Under the pieces are notes generated by a model. The model was given only the letters and a program-made list of their open reading frames with translations. It had not been told where the DNA came from and did no database searches. A DNA stretch of 54,383 nucleotides from Clostridia bacterium (lineage in GTDB: Bacteria; Bacillota; Clostridia; Oscillospirales; Acutalibacteraceae): the NCBI GenBank assembly GCA_024403955.1, contig JAKSQX010000005.1, positions 1 through 54,383 on the forward strand, read 5' to 3'. The stretch's first letter is position 1; each line of letters starts with the position of its first letter. Shown in pieces: positions 44,087 to 52,440 of this stretch. A program made the position numbers and the translations under genes.

Positions 44087-44172
44087 CGCACAATACCAAA
44101 ATATATTACTCTATTTGTATTTCTTTTTCAATAAAAAATGTTCATAAAATGGGCATTAACTTTGACTTTTTT

Positions 44173-44201
44173 TTGACAAAACTGACATATCAAATTATAA
44201 T
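44173..44201 (+). promoter_or_regulatory. consensus promoter of mcsA-mcsB
   Basis: TTGACA (44173-44178), 17 bases, TATAAT (44196-44201), followed by AAAGGAGG. TTTGAC-type heptads lie at 44161 and 44172 and GGTCAAA at 44207. Confidence 0.85.
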
Positions 44202-44226
44202 AAAATGGTCAAAGGAGGCGATTTCC

Positions 44227-44745
44227 GTGCTTTGTCAAAACTGCGGTAACGCTGAAGCTACAACACATATTAAGCGAATAATTAATGGCGAAGCCATGGA
44301 GATTCATCTCTGCTACAACTGTGCAGAGCATCTTGGTTATGCAAACATGTTCTCCGGCTTCGGATTCAACATAAGTAATATGCTTCAGAACTTCTTCCCA
44401 GAGTTCACTCGCGCACTTCCAAGTCTTGATCAGAGTGAGCGCTGTCCAACTTGTGGAACAAGTTTTGAGGAGGTAGTTCGTACTGGCATGATGGGCTGTG
44501 CGGACTGTTATAGTGTATTCTACGAAAAACTTAAACCTTCACTCTCAAGAATTCATGGTAGAGCAACACATGTTGGAAAATCTGGCGCATATCAGATTGA
44601 ATCAACTGTTTCGCCTAAACTTGAGGATACAGTAGCAAAGCTCAAAGCTGAGCTCGATGAGGCTGTTAAGGTTCAGAATTTTGAACTTGCAGCTAAACTC
44701 CGCGATGAGATAAAGGCTCTCGAAGGAGGTGCTAATAATGGCTAA
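44227..44745 (+). CDS. mcsA: McsA-like zinc-finger activator of protein-arginine kinase
   Basis: Protein of 172 residues with four CxxC pairs (CQNC, CYNC, CPTC, CADC) that bind zinc and a C-terminal UVR motif (LKAELDEAVKVQNFELAAKLRDEI, about 140-165). McsA activates McsB for marking proteins for ClpCP. The GTG at 44227 is chosen because AAAGGAGG lies eight bases upstream; the frame is open further back but across the promoter. It overlaps mcsB by eight bases. Confidence 0.92.
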   Translation: MLCQNCGNAEATTHIKRIINGEAMEIHLCYNCAEHLGYANMFSGFGFNISNMLQNFFPEFTRALPSLDQSERCPTCGTSFEEVVRTGMMGCADCYSVFYEKLKPSLSRIHGRATHVGKSGAYQIESTVSPKLEDTVAKLKAELDEAVKVQNFELAAKLRDEIKALEGGANNG

Positions 44746-45745
44746 GTGGTATGAACTTCAAGGCGCTGAAAACGATGTAATTATTAGCACTAAGGTTGCA
44801 ATAGCACGTAATGTAAAGGGATACAACTTTACAATAAAGTTAAATTCTGAAGAAAAATATGAAATCGCAGATAAAATCGATGAGATTTTAGATAAGAAAC
44901 TTCCTGGGAAGTTCGTATCTACGCCTATGAACGAGGTTGGTAGGGATTTACAGATTTCACTCGCTGAGCAGAATCTTGTCACTCCAGAGTTCGTAAGCTA
45001 TGCTGAAGGACGCACCCTCGTTACAACAGAGGACCAGTCACTTAGCATAATGGTCTGTGAGGAGGATCATCTTAAGATTCAGTCTCTTCTTCCAGGTCTC
45101 GAACTTGAGAAGGCATATGAACTTTCAAATACTCTTGATACCCTCCTCGATGAGGATCTTGAGTTTGCTTTTGATAAAAAACTTGGATATCTCACTCAGT
45201 GCCCAACAAATATTGGTACTGCAATGAGAGCATCAGTAACACTTCAACTTCCAGCTCTCTCAATGCGTGGACAGATTCCTAAACTTGCAAGTATGGTATC
45301 AAAGCTTGGCCTTGTGCTCTCAGGTGCGTACGGTGAAGCAGACAACCCAGTTGGTAGTCTCTTCCAACTCTCAAACCAAGTAACACTGGGAATTTCAGAG
45401 CAAGCTGCTATTGATAACTTGAAGTCAATTTCGCTCTCGATTGTTGAACAGGAGAGAGCTTTCCGTAAAGACCTCATGAATAGCCTAAAGTTCCAAGACA
45501 TCTTCTGGCGCTCATTTGGAACACTCAAAAATGCGCGTGTAATTAGCTTTGGTGAATTTATGGAATCTATGGCCATTATCAAAGTTGGTGTGGCAACAGG
45601 TGAGGTTGAAGTTCCTTGTGAAAAACTCAACGAACTCATCTTTACAATGCAACCAGCAACATTAAATGTTGCATATGGTCAAAGTCTTGATAGGGGAATA
45701 CGCGATGCTAAACGCGCCGAAGCTATACGAAACGTTTTCGAATAG
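44738..45745 (+). CDS. mcsB: protein-arginine kinase
   Basis: Phosphorylates arginines on damaged proteins as a degradation tag. It has 335 residues, slightly short of the usual ~355. Phosphagen-kinase features are IMVCEEDHLKIQ (usually NEEDH), CPTNIGTAMRASV, GAYGEADNPVGSLFQLSNQVTLG with the catalytic Glu, and the C-terminal RDAKRAEAIR phospho-Arg pocket. The ATP-binding Arg of SSRIRLARN reads STKVAIARN here, a conservative change. ATG 44738 follows GAAGGAGG. No ctsR or clpC is adjacent. Confidence 0.93.
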   Translation: MAKWYELQGAENDVIISTKVAIARNVKGYNFTIKLNSEEKYEIADKIDEILDKKLPGKFVSTPMNEVGRDLQISLAEQNLVTPEFVSYAEGRTLVTTEDQSLSIMVCEEDHLKIQSLLPGLELEKAYELSNTLDTLLDEDLEFAFDKKLGYLTQCPTNIGTAMRASVTLQLPALSMRGQIPKLASMVSKLGLVLSGAYGEADNPVGSLFQLSNQVTLGISEQAAIDNLKSISLSIVEQERAFRKDLMNSLKFQDIFWRSFGTLKNARVISFGEFMESMAIIKVGVATGEVEVPCEKLNELIFTMQPATLNVAYGQSLDRGIRDAKRAEAIRNVFE

Positions 45746-45755
45746 GAGAAAAATT

Positions 45756-45785
45756 AAAGGATGCCGTTTAGGCATCCTTTTTTGC
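45756..45785 (+). terminator. terminator of mcsA-mcsB, shared with the convergent glycosyltransferase
   Basis: AAAGGATGCC-GTTTA-GGCATCCTTT and T run. The last codons of the minus-strand gene (stop at 45768) lie inside the hairpin. Confidence 0.9.
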
Positions 45786-46712
45786 GTTACTTTTTACTTC
45801 TTTGGTTATGTAAATTGGTCTGTGTTTACTTTGAATATAGGTTTTACTTAAGTACTCACCGTTGATTCCAAGGGCTAAAAGTTGTAGGCCGCCGAGGAAG
45901 AGGATTAGGACGACGATAGTCGCGTAACCTGGAACGGCTATTCCGAAGGCGAGCTTCTCAATGATTACAACGATGATGTAAATCAAAGCTGCAAGTGCTG
46001 TAAAGAAACCTGTGTAAGTGGAGATCTTAAGTGGAACTGTTGTGAAAGCAACAATGCCGTCAATCGCATACTTACAGAGTTCCCAGAATGACCACTTTGA
46101 TGCGCCAGAGAGACGAGCATCAGCATCATAAGGCATATAATAGGTGTTGAAACCTACCCATGAGAAGATACCTTTTGAGAAACGGTGGTACTCACTCATC
46201 TCTAAAATGGCATTCTTCATATTTGCCCTAAATGTTCTAAAGTCAGATGCTCCATCAACGAATTCTGTGTCTGACATCTTGTTGATGAGGTGGTAGAAGC
46301 GGCGTTTGCAGAAGCGGATGAACGCGCCTTCATGGCGTTCCTCCTGATATGCTGCAACGCAGTCGTACTCAGGGTTCTCATCCAAATACTCGACCATCTT
46401 AACTACATATGCTGGGTCCTGTTGGAGATCAGCATCGATGAGTGTAATCATATCTCCTGAAACTTCTTTGAGGCCGGCAAAAATTGCTGCCTCTTTGCCG
46501 AAGTTTCGAGAGAAGTTAACGATGGTGACAGGGATGTCGGTTGAACTTGAAATCCTTTCAAGTTCTGACATTGTCTCGTCTTTTGAGCCATCGTTAACGA
46601 AGATAAACTCGTAGTCGCTTATTTTATTTTCAAATTCTTCGTTCACCTTATCAAAGAGGGGGCGTACGTTGCCGGCCTCGTTGTAGCAAGGTACAACTAA
46701 TGAAAGTTTCAT
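45768..46712 (-). CDS. GtrB/DPM1-like polyprenyl-phosphate glycosyltransferase (GT2)
   Basis: Transfers a sugar from a nucleotide donor to undecaprenyl phosphate at the inner face of the membrane. It has 314 residues: GT-A domain with VVPCYNEAGNV, VNDGSKDET, the metal-binding DADLQQDP and the family mark GASDFRTF and HRFSKGIF; two C-terminal membrane helices (about 230-252 and 262-287) and the end GINGEYLSKTYIQSKHRPIY. ATG 46712 with AAGGTG is the start. Alone here; the product could feed wall glycosylation or the STT3-like enzyme at the window start, which is speculation. Confidence 0.93.
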   Translation of the reverse strand: MKLSLVVPCYNEAGNVRPLFDKVNEEFENKISDYEFIFVNDGSKDETMSELERISSSTDIPVTIVNFSRNFGKEAAIFAGLKEVSGDMITLIDADLQQDPAYVVKMVEYLDENPEYDCVAAYQEERHEGAFIRFCKRRFYHLINKMSDTEFVDGASDFRTFRANMKNAILEMSEYHRFSKGIFSWVGFNTYYMPYDADARLSGASKWSFWELCKYAIDGIVAFTTVPLKISTYTGFFTALAALIYIIVVIIEKLAFGIAVPGYATIVVLILFLGGLQLLALGINGEYLSKTYIQSKHRPIYITKEVKSNAKKDA

Positions 46713-46827
46713 TTTTATCACCTTGCAAAATTATACAACAAAACATACCTTTCAGCAAACATATTTGTTATTAATAGAGAAAGTTGGTTGAATATTGCGT
46801 GAAAATGAAATTTTACTTTTATTAAAC

Positions 46828-46856
46828 TTGTAAATCTTTTTCAAATGTAATAAAAT
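46828..46856 (+). promoter_or_regulatory. probable promoter of pckG
   Basis: TTGTAA (46828-46833), 17 bases, TAAAAT (46851-46856), about 50 bases upstream of ATG 46908; AAGGAG precedes the start. Confidence 0.55.
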
Positions 46857-46907
46857 AGTGCCCATATTATTGGACATAATTATATTTTCATTAAGGAGAC
46901 TTGCAAA

Positions 46908-48692
46908 ATGGAAAGATTATCAAATAATCCAACACTCAATGCTTGGCTTGATGAGCGTATCGCTCTTCTCCAGCCAGATAATATTGTTTGGATTACAGGA
47001 GAAAAGTCACAGCTTGATGAACTTAAGGAAGAAGCTTGTAAGACAGGCGAACTCATCAAACTCAATCAGGAACTTCTTCCAGAATGCTATCTTCACAGAA
47101 CGGCAGTAAACGATGTTGCTCGTGTTGAAGCTCGTACATTTATCTGTACACCTACAAAGGAAGAGGCAGGTCCTCTCAACAACTGGATGGACCCAACAGA
47201 GACATATAAGATGCTCGACGATATCGCTCGTGGTAGTTACAAGGGACGTACAATGTACATTATTCCTTATTCAATGGGACCTATCGGTTCTCCACTTGCT
47301 AAGATAGGTATTGAAATCACTGACTCAATCTACGTTGTTTCTAACATGGCAATTATGACTCGTGTTGGCACAAAAGTACTTGAGGTACTCGGTGACTCAA
47401 ATGACTGGGTACGTGGTACTCACTGTAAGTGCGACATCGATGAGGAGAAGAGATATATCTGCCAGTTCCCACAGGACAACGCAATTTACTCAGTAAACTC
47501 TGGTTACGGTGGAAACGTACTTCTTGGTAAGAAGTGCTTTGCTCTCCGTATTGCTTCATATCAGGCAATGATGGAAGGTTGGCAGGCAGAGCATATGCTC
47601 ATCTTAGGTCTTGAGAATCCTAAGGGCGAGACAAAGTATATCTGTGCTGCATTCCCATCAGCTTGTGGTAAGACAAACCTCGCAATGATGATTCCTCCAG
47701 AGGGATACAAGAAGGCTGGCTACAAAGTATGGACAGTCGGCGACGATATCTCTTGGATCCGCAAGGGAGCAGACGGTCGACTCTATGCTATTAACCCGGA
47801 GAATGGTTTCTTCGGTGTAGCTCCAGGTACAAACGACAAGTCAAACCCTAATGCTCTTGCAACAACAAAGCGTGGCACAATCTTCACAAATGTATGCCAC
47901 AATCTTGATAACAACACAGTTTGGTGGGAGGGCCTTGATAAGAACCCACCAACAAATGCAGACGATTGGACTGGTGTTCACTGGAATGGTGCAGTTGATA
48001 CTGACCGTCCAGGGGCTAACCCTAACTCAAGATTTACTGCTCCAGCTGTAAATTGCCCATGCCTTTCACCAGAGTTTGAAAACCCACAGGGTGTTCCTAT
48101 TTCTGCTTTCATCTTTGGTGGACGTCGTGCAAAACTTGCTCCACTCGTTTACCAGTCACGTGACTGGAACCACGGTGTATTTATCGGTTCAGTTCTCTCA
48201 TCTGAGACAACTGCAGCAGCTACAGGTGCTGTAGGTGTTGTTCGTCGTGACCCAATGGCTATGAGACCATTCATCGGCTATGATTGCGGAACATACTTCC
48301 AGCATTGGCTCGACATCGGTAAGACACTTGACCCAGATAAGGCTCCAAAGATCTTCAACGTAAACTGGTTCCGCAAGGACGATGAAGGTCACTTTATGTG
48401 GCCAGGCTTTGGCGACAACCTTCGCGTACTTGAATGGATTATCAAACGTTGTGATGGCGAAGTTGACGCTGTTGAAACCGAAATCGGTTTCATGCCAAAG
48501 CCTGAGGACATCAACATTGAAGGCCTTGAGGACGAAGTTACACTTGACTCACTCAAAGCAATGCTCTCAGTTGATAAGTCACTCTGGCAGGAGGAAGCAA
48601 AGGGAATCGAAGAGTTCTATGCTTCTCTCGGTAATACAGTTCCAGCTGAACTTCATGCTTGCCTTGATACTCTTAAAAAGAATGTTGAATAA
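46908..48692 (+). CDS. pckG: GTP-dependent phosphoenolpyruvate carboxykinase
   Basis: Interconverts oxaloacetate + GTP and PEP + CO2 + GDP. In anaerobes it often runs toward oxaloacetate for succinate formation. It has 594 residues, the normal GTP-class length. Marks are FPSACGKTNLAM with the P-loop and the hyper-reactive Cys253, the R-loop region VEARTFICTP, SYGGNVLLGKKCFALR-like nucleotide site (SGYGGNVLLGKKC), VGDDISWI (metal-binding Asp) and FGGRRA. Monocistronic, ending at a strong terminator. Very regular codon use suggests high expression. Confidence 0.97.
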   Translation: MERLSNNPTLNAWLDERIALLQPDNIVWITGEKSQLDELKEEACKTGELIKLNQELLPECYLHRTAVNDVARVEARTFICTPTKEEAGPLNNWMDPTETYKMLDDIARGSYKGRTMYIIPYSMGPIGSPLAKIGIEITDSIYVVSNMAIMTRVGTKVLEVLGDSNDWVRGTHCKCDIDEEKRYICQFPQDNAIYSVNSGYGGNVLLGKKCFALRIASYQAMMEGWQAEHMLILGLENPKGETKYICAAFPSACGKTNLAMMIPPEGYKKAGYKVWTVGDDISWIRKGADGRLYAINPENGFFGVAPGTNDKSNPNALATTKRGTIFTNVCHNLDNNTVWWEGLDKNPPTNADDWTGVHWNGAVDTDRPGANPNSRFTAPAVNCPCLSPEFENPQGVPISAFIFGGRRAKLAPLVYQSRDWNHGVFIGSVLSSETTAAATGAVGVVRRDPMAMRPFIGYDCGTYFQHWLDIGKTLDPDKAPKIFNVNWFRKDDEGHFMWPGFGDNLRVLEWIIKRCDGEVDAVETEIGFMPKPEDINIEGLEDEVTLDSLKAMLSVDKSLWQEEAKGIEEFYASLGNTVPAELHACLDTLKKNVE

Positions 48693-48702
48693 AGCATAAA
48701 AT

Positions 48703-48740
48703 AAGACCCGCTCAATTATGATGAGCGGGTCTTTTCTTTT
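48703..48740 (+). terminator. terminator of pckG
   Basis: AAGACCCGCTCA / TGAGCGGGTCTT stem with a 7-base loop, followed by TTCTTTT. Confidence 0.92.
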
Positions 48741-49052
48741 TAATTAGTCAGCTGATAGTATGAAAAAACAATACAATTATTATTTTGCTCGCTTTTGTTA
48801 GAAAGTTTAGATATTTTTTCTAAATTAGAAAAAATGTTAAATAAAATGTTTAATGCAAGTAAAACTCTTTACTTTTTAACAATTGTATTTTTCTAATTTG
48901 GAATAAAAAATGAATTTTTCCACAGCTTTGAAAAATTCTTGTTAAAAAGTCGCGAGCTGTAAAGACATAAACTTTTACATGTTCAAATATTTTTGAGATA
49001 ATATTTAAAAACGCCGTAGCTACGTCATTTGTGATTTTATTTGTACTTATTG
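48741..49052. other. AT-rich palindrome-bearing intergenic stretch
   Basis: No coding frame with a ribosome site is visible. It holds a perfect 21-base palindrome TTTTTTCTAA-A-TTAGAAAAAA (48814-48834), a related TTTTTCTAA half-copy near 48889, and a hairpin GAATTTTTC/GAAAAATTC with a 9-base loop (48912-48938). A short CGTAGCTACG palindrome lies near 49016-49025. It could contain operators or a small RNA; no typical RNA family is recognisable. Confidence 0.5.
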
Positions 49053-49081
49053 TTGATAATGTACAAACAGGAGTGTATAAT
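49040..49081 (+). promoter_or_regulatory. promoter of the SDR gene with flanking dyad
   Basis: TTGATA (49053-49058), 17 bases, TATAAT (49076-49081). TTTGTAC (49040-49046) and GTACAAA (49061-49067) form an inverted repeat that brackets the -35. Confidence 0.75.
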
Positions 49082-49114
49082 TAACCTGCAAAAAATATTA
49101 AGGGGGACCTTTAA

Positions 49115-49969
49115 ATGAAATACGCATTATTTACAGGCGCAGCAGGCGGTATTTCAGGTGCTTGCGTAGAGGCACTTGACAAGCAAGGTGGTTGGACAAT
49201 TTTTGCTGGTTACAACAGAACTCCTTGTGATGACCTTATCGCTCGTTGCTCAGAGAACGTTATTCCAATTCACTGCAACATCTCTTCACAGGAAGAGTGC
49301 TTCGCTGCAGCTGAGGAAATTAAAAAGTACACAGATCACCTTGACGTAGTTGTAAACTGCGCAGGTATCCACACAATGGACTCACTCATCGAGGGTGACC
49401 CAGCAGCAGTAGTTGAGAAGATCGTTAACGTTAACCTTCTTGGTATGGTTCGTGTTAACAAGGCTATGTTCCCACTTGTAAATGCTTGCAAGGGTAGAAT
49501 CATCAACTTCTCATCAGAGTGTGGTTGGGAGCAGCCACAGCCATTCAACTCACCATACGCTATTTCTAAGTATGCTGTTGAGGCTTATACAATTGGCCTT
49601 CGTCGTGAGCTTAACTTCCTTGGTATCAAGGTAATTAAGATTCAGCCAGGTTCATTCAAGACAGGCATGCACGGTCAGGCTACAGATGGTTATCAGAAGA
49701 TTCTTGATAAGACAGAGTACTACAGAGATGTACTTAAGGTTATGAAGCCAATGATGACAGTAGCTATGGCTCATCCAAACGAGATGCATTACCTTACAGA
49801 TACAGTTCTTGAGGCTATTAACTCTAAGAATCCTAAGGTTAACTACAAGTGCAAGAACACTTGGTATCTTGGCCTTATCGATCCTATTCCTGCAAAGATC
49901 ATCGATGCTGGTTACAAGTATCTCATCGCTGCTCTTGCAAAGGTAGTTCCAGATCCTAAGAAGAAATAA
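49115..49969 (+). CDS. short-chain dehydrogenase/reductase
   Basis: NAD(P)-dependent classical SDR of 284 residues. Cofactor motif TGAAGGISG at 8-16, then NCAG (NNAG in most), the catalytic Ser in INFSSECG and the YAISK pair (YxxxK), followed by IQPGSFKTGM. The C-terminus extends about 40 residues beyond the core (PIPAKIIDAGYKYLIAALAKV). AAGGGGGA lies upstream of ATG 49115. It has its own strong promoter and terminator. Steroid, bile-acid, fatty-acyl or sugar substrates are all possible; the acpP gene follows but after a terminator. Confidence 0.9.
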   Translation: MKYALFTGAAGGISGACVEALDKQGGWTIFAGYNRTPCDDLIARCSENVIPIHCNISSQEECFAAAEEIKKYTDHLDVVVNCAGIHTMDSLIEGDPAAVVEKIVNVNLLGMVRVNKAMFPLVNACKGRIINFSSECGWEQPQPFNSPYAISKYAVEAYTIGLRRELNFLGIKVIKIQPGSFKTGMHGQATDGYQKILDKTEYYRDVLKVMKPMMTVAMAHPNEMHYLTDTVLEAINSKNPKVNYKCKNTWYLGLIDPIPAKIIDAGYKYLIAALAKVVPDPKKK

Positions 49970-49982
49970 GAAATAATCCTTG

Positions 49983-50012
49983 AAAACGCCGTCAAATGAC
50001 GGCGTTTTTTTT
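49983..50012 (+). terminator. terminator of the SDR gene
   Basis: AAAACGCCGTCA-AA-TGACGGCGTTTTTTTT, a perfect stem with a T run. Confidence 0.93.
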
Positions 50013-50026
50013 ATTTATTTTTATGG

Positions 50027-50055
50027 TTGACAAAAGTATTAAAAATAAATAACAT
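50027..50055 (+). promoter_or_regulatory. probable promoter of acpP
   Basis: TTGACA (50027-50032), 17 bases, TAACAT (50050-50055); the -10 is weak. Confidence 0.5.
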
Positions 50056-50105
50056 AGTAAACGTACTAAATTTGGAGCCATCACGGCTTTAGGGGGAATA
50101 CATTT

Positions 50106-50333
50106 ATGGTATTTGAAAAGATTAGAGCACTTATCGCTGAACAGCTTGATCTTAACGAAGACGACATTACAATCGACTCAGCTCTTATTGAGGATCTTGG
50201 CGCTGACAGCCTTGATGTTGTTGATCTCGTTATGTCTATCGAAGATGAGTTTGAAATTGAAGTTCCCGATGAAGCTATTGAGAATATGAGAACAATCGGC
50301 GACGCAGTTAAATTCATTGAAGCTAACATCTAA
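50106..50333 (+). CDS. acpP: acyl carrier protein
   Basis: Carries growing acyl chains on phosphopantetheine in fatty acid synthesis. 75 residues, acidic, with the attachment site Ser35 in LGADSLDVVDLVMSIEDEFEIEVPD. AGGGGGA lies upstream of ATG 50106. It is monocistronic, which is unusual next to proS; the fab genes are not in the window. Confidence 0.97.
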   Translation: MVFEKIRALIAEQLDLNEDDITIDSALIEDLGADSLDVVDLVMSIEDEFEIEVPDEAIENMRTIGDAVKFIEANI

Positions 50334-50347
50334 ATTGCAGATTCATC

Positions 50348-50378
50348 GCCCACGTTCTTGTGACGTGGGCTTTTTTTA
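50348..50378 (+). terminator. terminator of acpP
   Basis: GCCCACGT / ACGTGGGC stem with a 6-7 base loop and seven T, directly before the AAGGAG of proS. Confidence 0.92.
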
Positions 50379-50390
50379 AGGAGAATTATA

Positions 50391-51830
50391 ATGGCAGATC
50401 AGAAAAAGATGGTTGAAGATATCACATCTATGGATGTGGACTTTGCCAAGTGGTATACAGACATCTGCAAGAAGGCAGAACTTGTTGAGTATACAAGCGT
50501 AAAGGGCTGTATGGTTATTCGTCCATACGGTTACGCTATTTGGGAGAATATCCAGAGAATTCTCGACGGATATTTCAAAGAGACAGGACATGAGAATGTT
50601 TGCATGCCAATGTTCATCCCAGAGAGTCTTCTTCAGAAGGAGAAGGATCACGTAGAAGGTTTTGCACCAGAAGTTGCTTGGGTAACTCATGGTGGTAACG
50701 ATCTCCTTGAGGAGCGCCTCTGCGTTAGACCTACATCTGAGACACTCTTCTGCGAACACTTTGCAAATATTGTTCATTCACATAGAGACCTTCCAAAGCT
50801 ATATAATCAGTGGGTATCAGTAGTACGTTGGGAAAAGACAACTCGTCCATTCCTTCGTTCACGTGAGTTCCTCTGGCAGGAGGGTCACACAGTTCATGCT
50901 ACAGCTGAGGAGGCTATTGCAGAGACAGAGCAGATGCTCAACATCTACGCTGACTTCTATGAGAAGGATCTCGCAATCCCAGTAGTACGTGGACAGAAGA
51001 CCGAGTCTGATAAGTTCGCAGGTGCCGAGTCGACATATTGTATCGAGGCACTTATGCACGACGGTAAAGCACTTCAAGCAGCAACAAGCCACTACTTCGG
51101 TGACGGCTTTGCAAAGGCTTTTGGTATTCAGTTCCAGTCAAAGGAAAACAAACTTGAATATGTTCATGAGACATCTTGGGGTCTCACCACTCGTACAATC
51201 GGTGCAATTATCATGACTCATGGTGATGACAACGGTCTTGTTCTTCCACCAGCTGTTGCTCCGATTCAGGTAGTTATTATCCCTGTTGCACAGCATAAGG
51301 AAGGCGTTCTCGAAAAGGCTAATGAGCTTAAGGCTCAGCTCTCAAAGAGCTTCAGAGTTAAGCTTGACGATTCCGAAAACAGCCCAGGTTGGAAGTACTC
51401 AGAGTATGAGATGAAGGGTGTTCCAGTTCGTCTTGAAATTGGTCCACGTGACATCGAAGCTAATCAGTGTGTACTTGTAACTCGTCATAATAGAGAGAAG
51501 ACAGTAGTATCACTTGATAACCTTCCTGATGCTATCTCACAGAAGCTTCAGGAAGTTCGTGATGGTCTTTGGGAGAAGGCTATTGCTAACCGCGATAAGA
51601 AGACATACAAGTGCACAAGCATTGATGAGATTAAAGCTGCACTCGCTGAAAATGGCGACGGTCTTGTAATGGCCATGTGGTGTGGCGACGAAGCTTGTGA
51701 GGACAAGGTTAAAGAGGAGACTGGCGTAGGTTCACGCTGCATCCCATTCAACCAGGAGAATCTCGATGATAAGTGTGTCTGCTGCGGTAAGCCAGCAAAG
51801 CATATGGTAATGTGGGGTAACGCTTATTAA
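50391..51830 (+). CDS. proS: prolyl-tRNA synthetase (archaeal/eukaryotic-type)
   Basis: Class II synthetase of 479 residues. This is the short form without the editing insertion of the E. coli type. Marks are [20 protein letters not shown] (motif 1), [23 protein letters not shown] (motif 2), [24 protein letters not shown] (motif 3) and the archaeal/eukaryotic C-terminal zinc-type domain ending [18 protein letters not shown], including the invariant terminal Tyr. TAAGGAG precedes ATG 50391. No T-box leader is present. Confidence 0.96.
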   Translation: MADQKKMVEDITSMDVDFAKWYTDICKKAELVEYTSVKGCMVIRPYGYAIWENIQRILDGYFKETGHENVCMPMFIPESLLQKEKDHVEGFAPEVAWVTHGGNDLLEERLCVRPTSETLFCEHFANIVHSHRDLPKLYNQWVSVVRWEKTTRPFLRSREFLWQEGHTVHATAEEAIAETEQMLNIYADFYEKDLAIPVVRGQKTESDKFAGAESTYCIEALMHDGKALQAATSHYFGDGFAKAFGIQFQSKENKLEYVHETSWGLTTRTIGAIIMTHGDDNGLVLPPAVAPIQVVIIPVAQHKEGVLEKANELKAQLSKSFRVKLDDSENSPGWKYSEYEMKGVPVRLEIGPRDIEANQCVLVTRHNREKTVVSLDNLPDAISQKLQEVRDGLWEKAIANRDKKTYKCTSIDEIKAALAENGDGLVMAMWCGDEACEDKVKEETGVGSRCIPFNQENLDDKCVCCGKPAKHMVMWGNAY

Positions 51831-51842
51831 TAATAAATTATA

Positions 51843-51871
51843 TTGACATTACATTATATAAGTGTTAGAAT
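51843..51871 (+). promoter_or_regulatory. promoter of the rimP-nusA-infB operon
   Basis: TTGACA (51843-51848), 17 bases, TAGAAT (51866-51871), about 80 bases before rimP. Confidence 0.8.
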
Positions 51872-51901
51872 GCGTTATGTTAAGTTAATAAGTTTATTGT
51901 T

Positions 51902-51927
51902 GAGAGTGGCTCAAACGAGCCGCTCTC
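51902..51927 (+). other. strong leader hairpin of the rimP-nusA operon
   Basis: GAGAGTGGCTC-AAAC-GAGCCGCTCTC, eleven pairs with one G-T, followed by TTGATTTTGT. It sits between promoter and rimP, and could act as an attenuator or RNA stabiliser. Confidence 0.6.
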
Positions 51928-51949
51928 TTGATTTTGTAAGGAGGTTTTT

Positions 51950-52414
51950 ATGGCTGGTAAAGTTGAAACAACAGTTAGAGAAATTGTTGAACCTTATGCA
52001 AAAGAATTAGGCCTTAGTATTTGGGATGTTGAATTCGTAAAAGAGGGTGCAGACCACTATCTTAGAATCTACATCGATAAAGAGGGCGGAGTAGGAATTG
52101 ACGACTGTGTTGATTTATCACACGCTGTTGATTGTCCACTCGATGCTGCAGATCCAATTGATTGTAGCTATTGCCTTGAGGTCTCATCACCTGGTGTTGA
52201 GAGAACACTCAAGACAGATGAACATTTCGCAGCTTATGTTGGCGAAAAGGTAATGGTTAAACTCATCAGACCTGTTGATGGTGTACGTGAGTTTAAGGGA
52301 ATCCTTAAGGATTATGACAAGGGCAACATCACTTTTGAATCAAGTGATGGTAAGTCTATTGTTTTTAATAAAAAAGAAGCTTCGTTTGTAAAAGCAGACG
52401 ACTTTGACATGTAA
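51950..52414 (+). CDS. rimP: ribosome maturation factor
   Basis: Assists 30S subunit assembly. 154 residues, with the N-terminal domain (LGLSIWDVEFVKEGADHYLRIYIDKEGGVGIDDCVDLSHAV) and LEVSSPGVERTLKTDEHFAAYVG followed by an SH3-like C-terminal domain. GTAAGGAGG precedes ATG 51950. First gene of the operon, 26 bases before nusA. Confidence 0.96.
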   Translation: MAGKVETTVREIVEPYAKELGLSIWDVEFVKEGADHYLRIYIDKEGGVGIDDCVDLSHAVDCPLDAADPIDCSYCLEVSSPGVERTLKTDEHFAAYVGEKVMVKLIRPVDGVREFKGILKDYDKGNITFESSDGKSIVFNKKEASFVKADDFDM

Positions 52415-52440
52415 ATAATCGAAAGGTGGAATATAGAAAA

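Noticed and set aside
44161..44178. True CtsR operator at the mcsA promoter
   Set aside because: The two TTTGAC heptads are one base too far apart for the known box, and T runs make partial matches easy. Kept only as a low-weight remark.
48916..48924. DnaA-box-like TTTTCCACA in the pckG-SDR gap
   Set aside because: A single imperfect copy with no cluster and no dnaA or dnaN nearby; not evidence for an origin.
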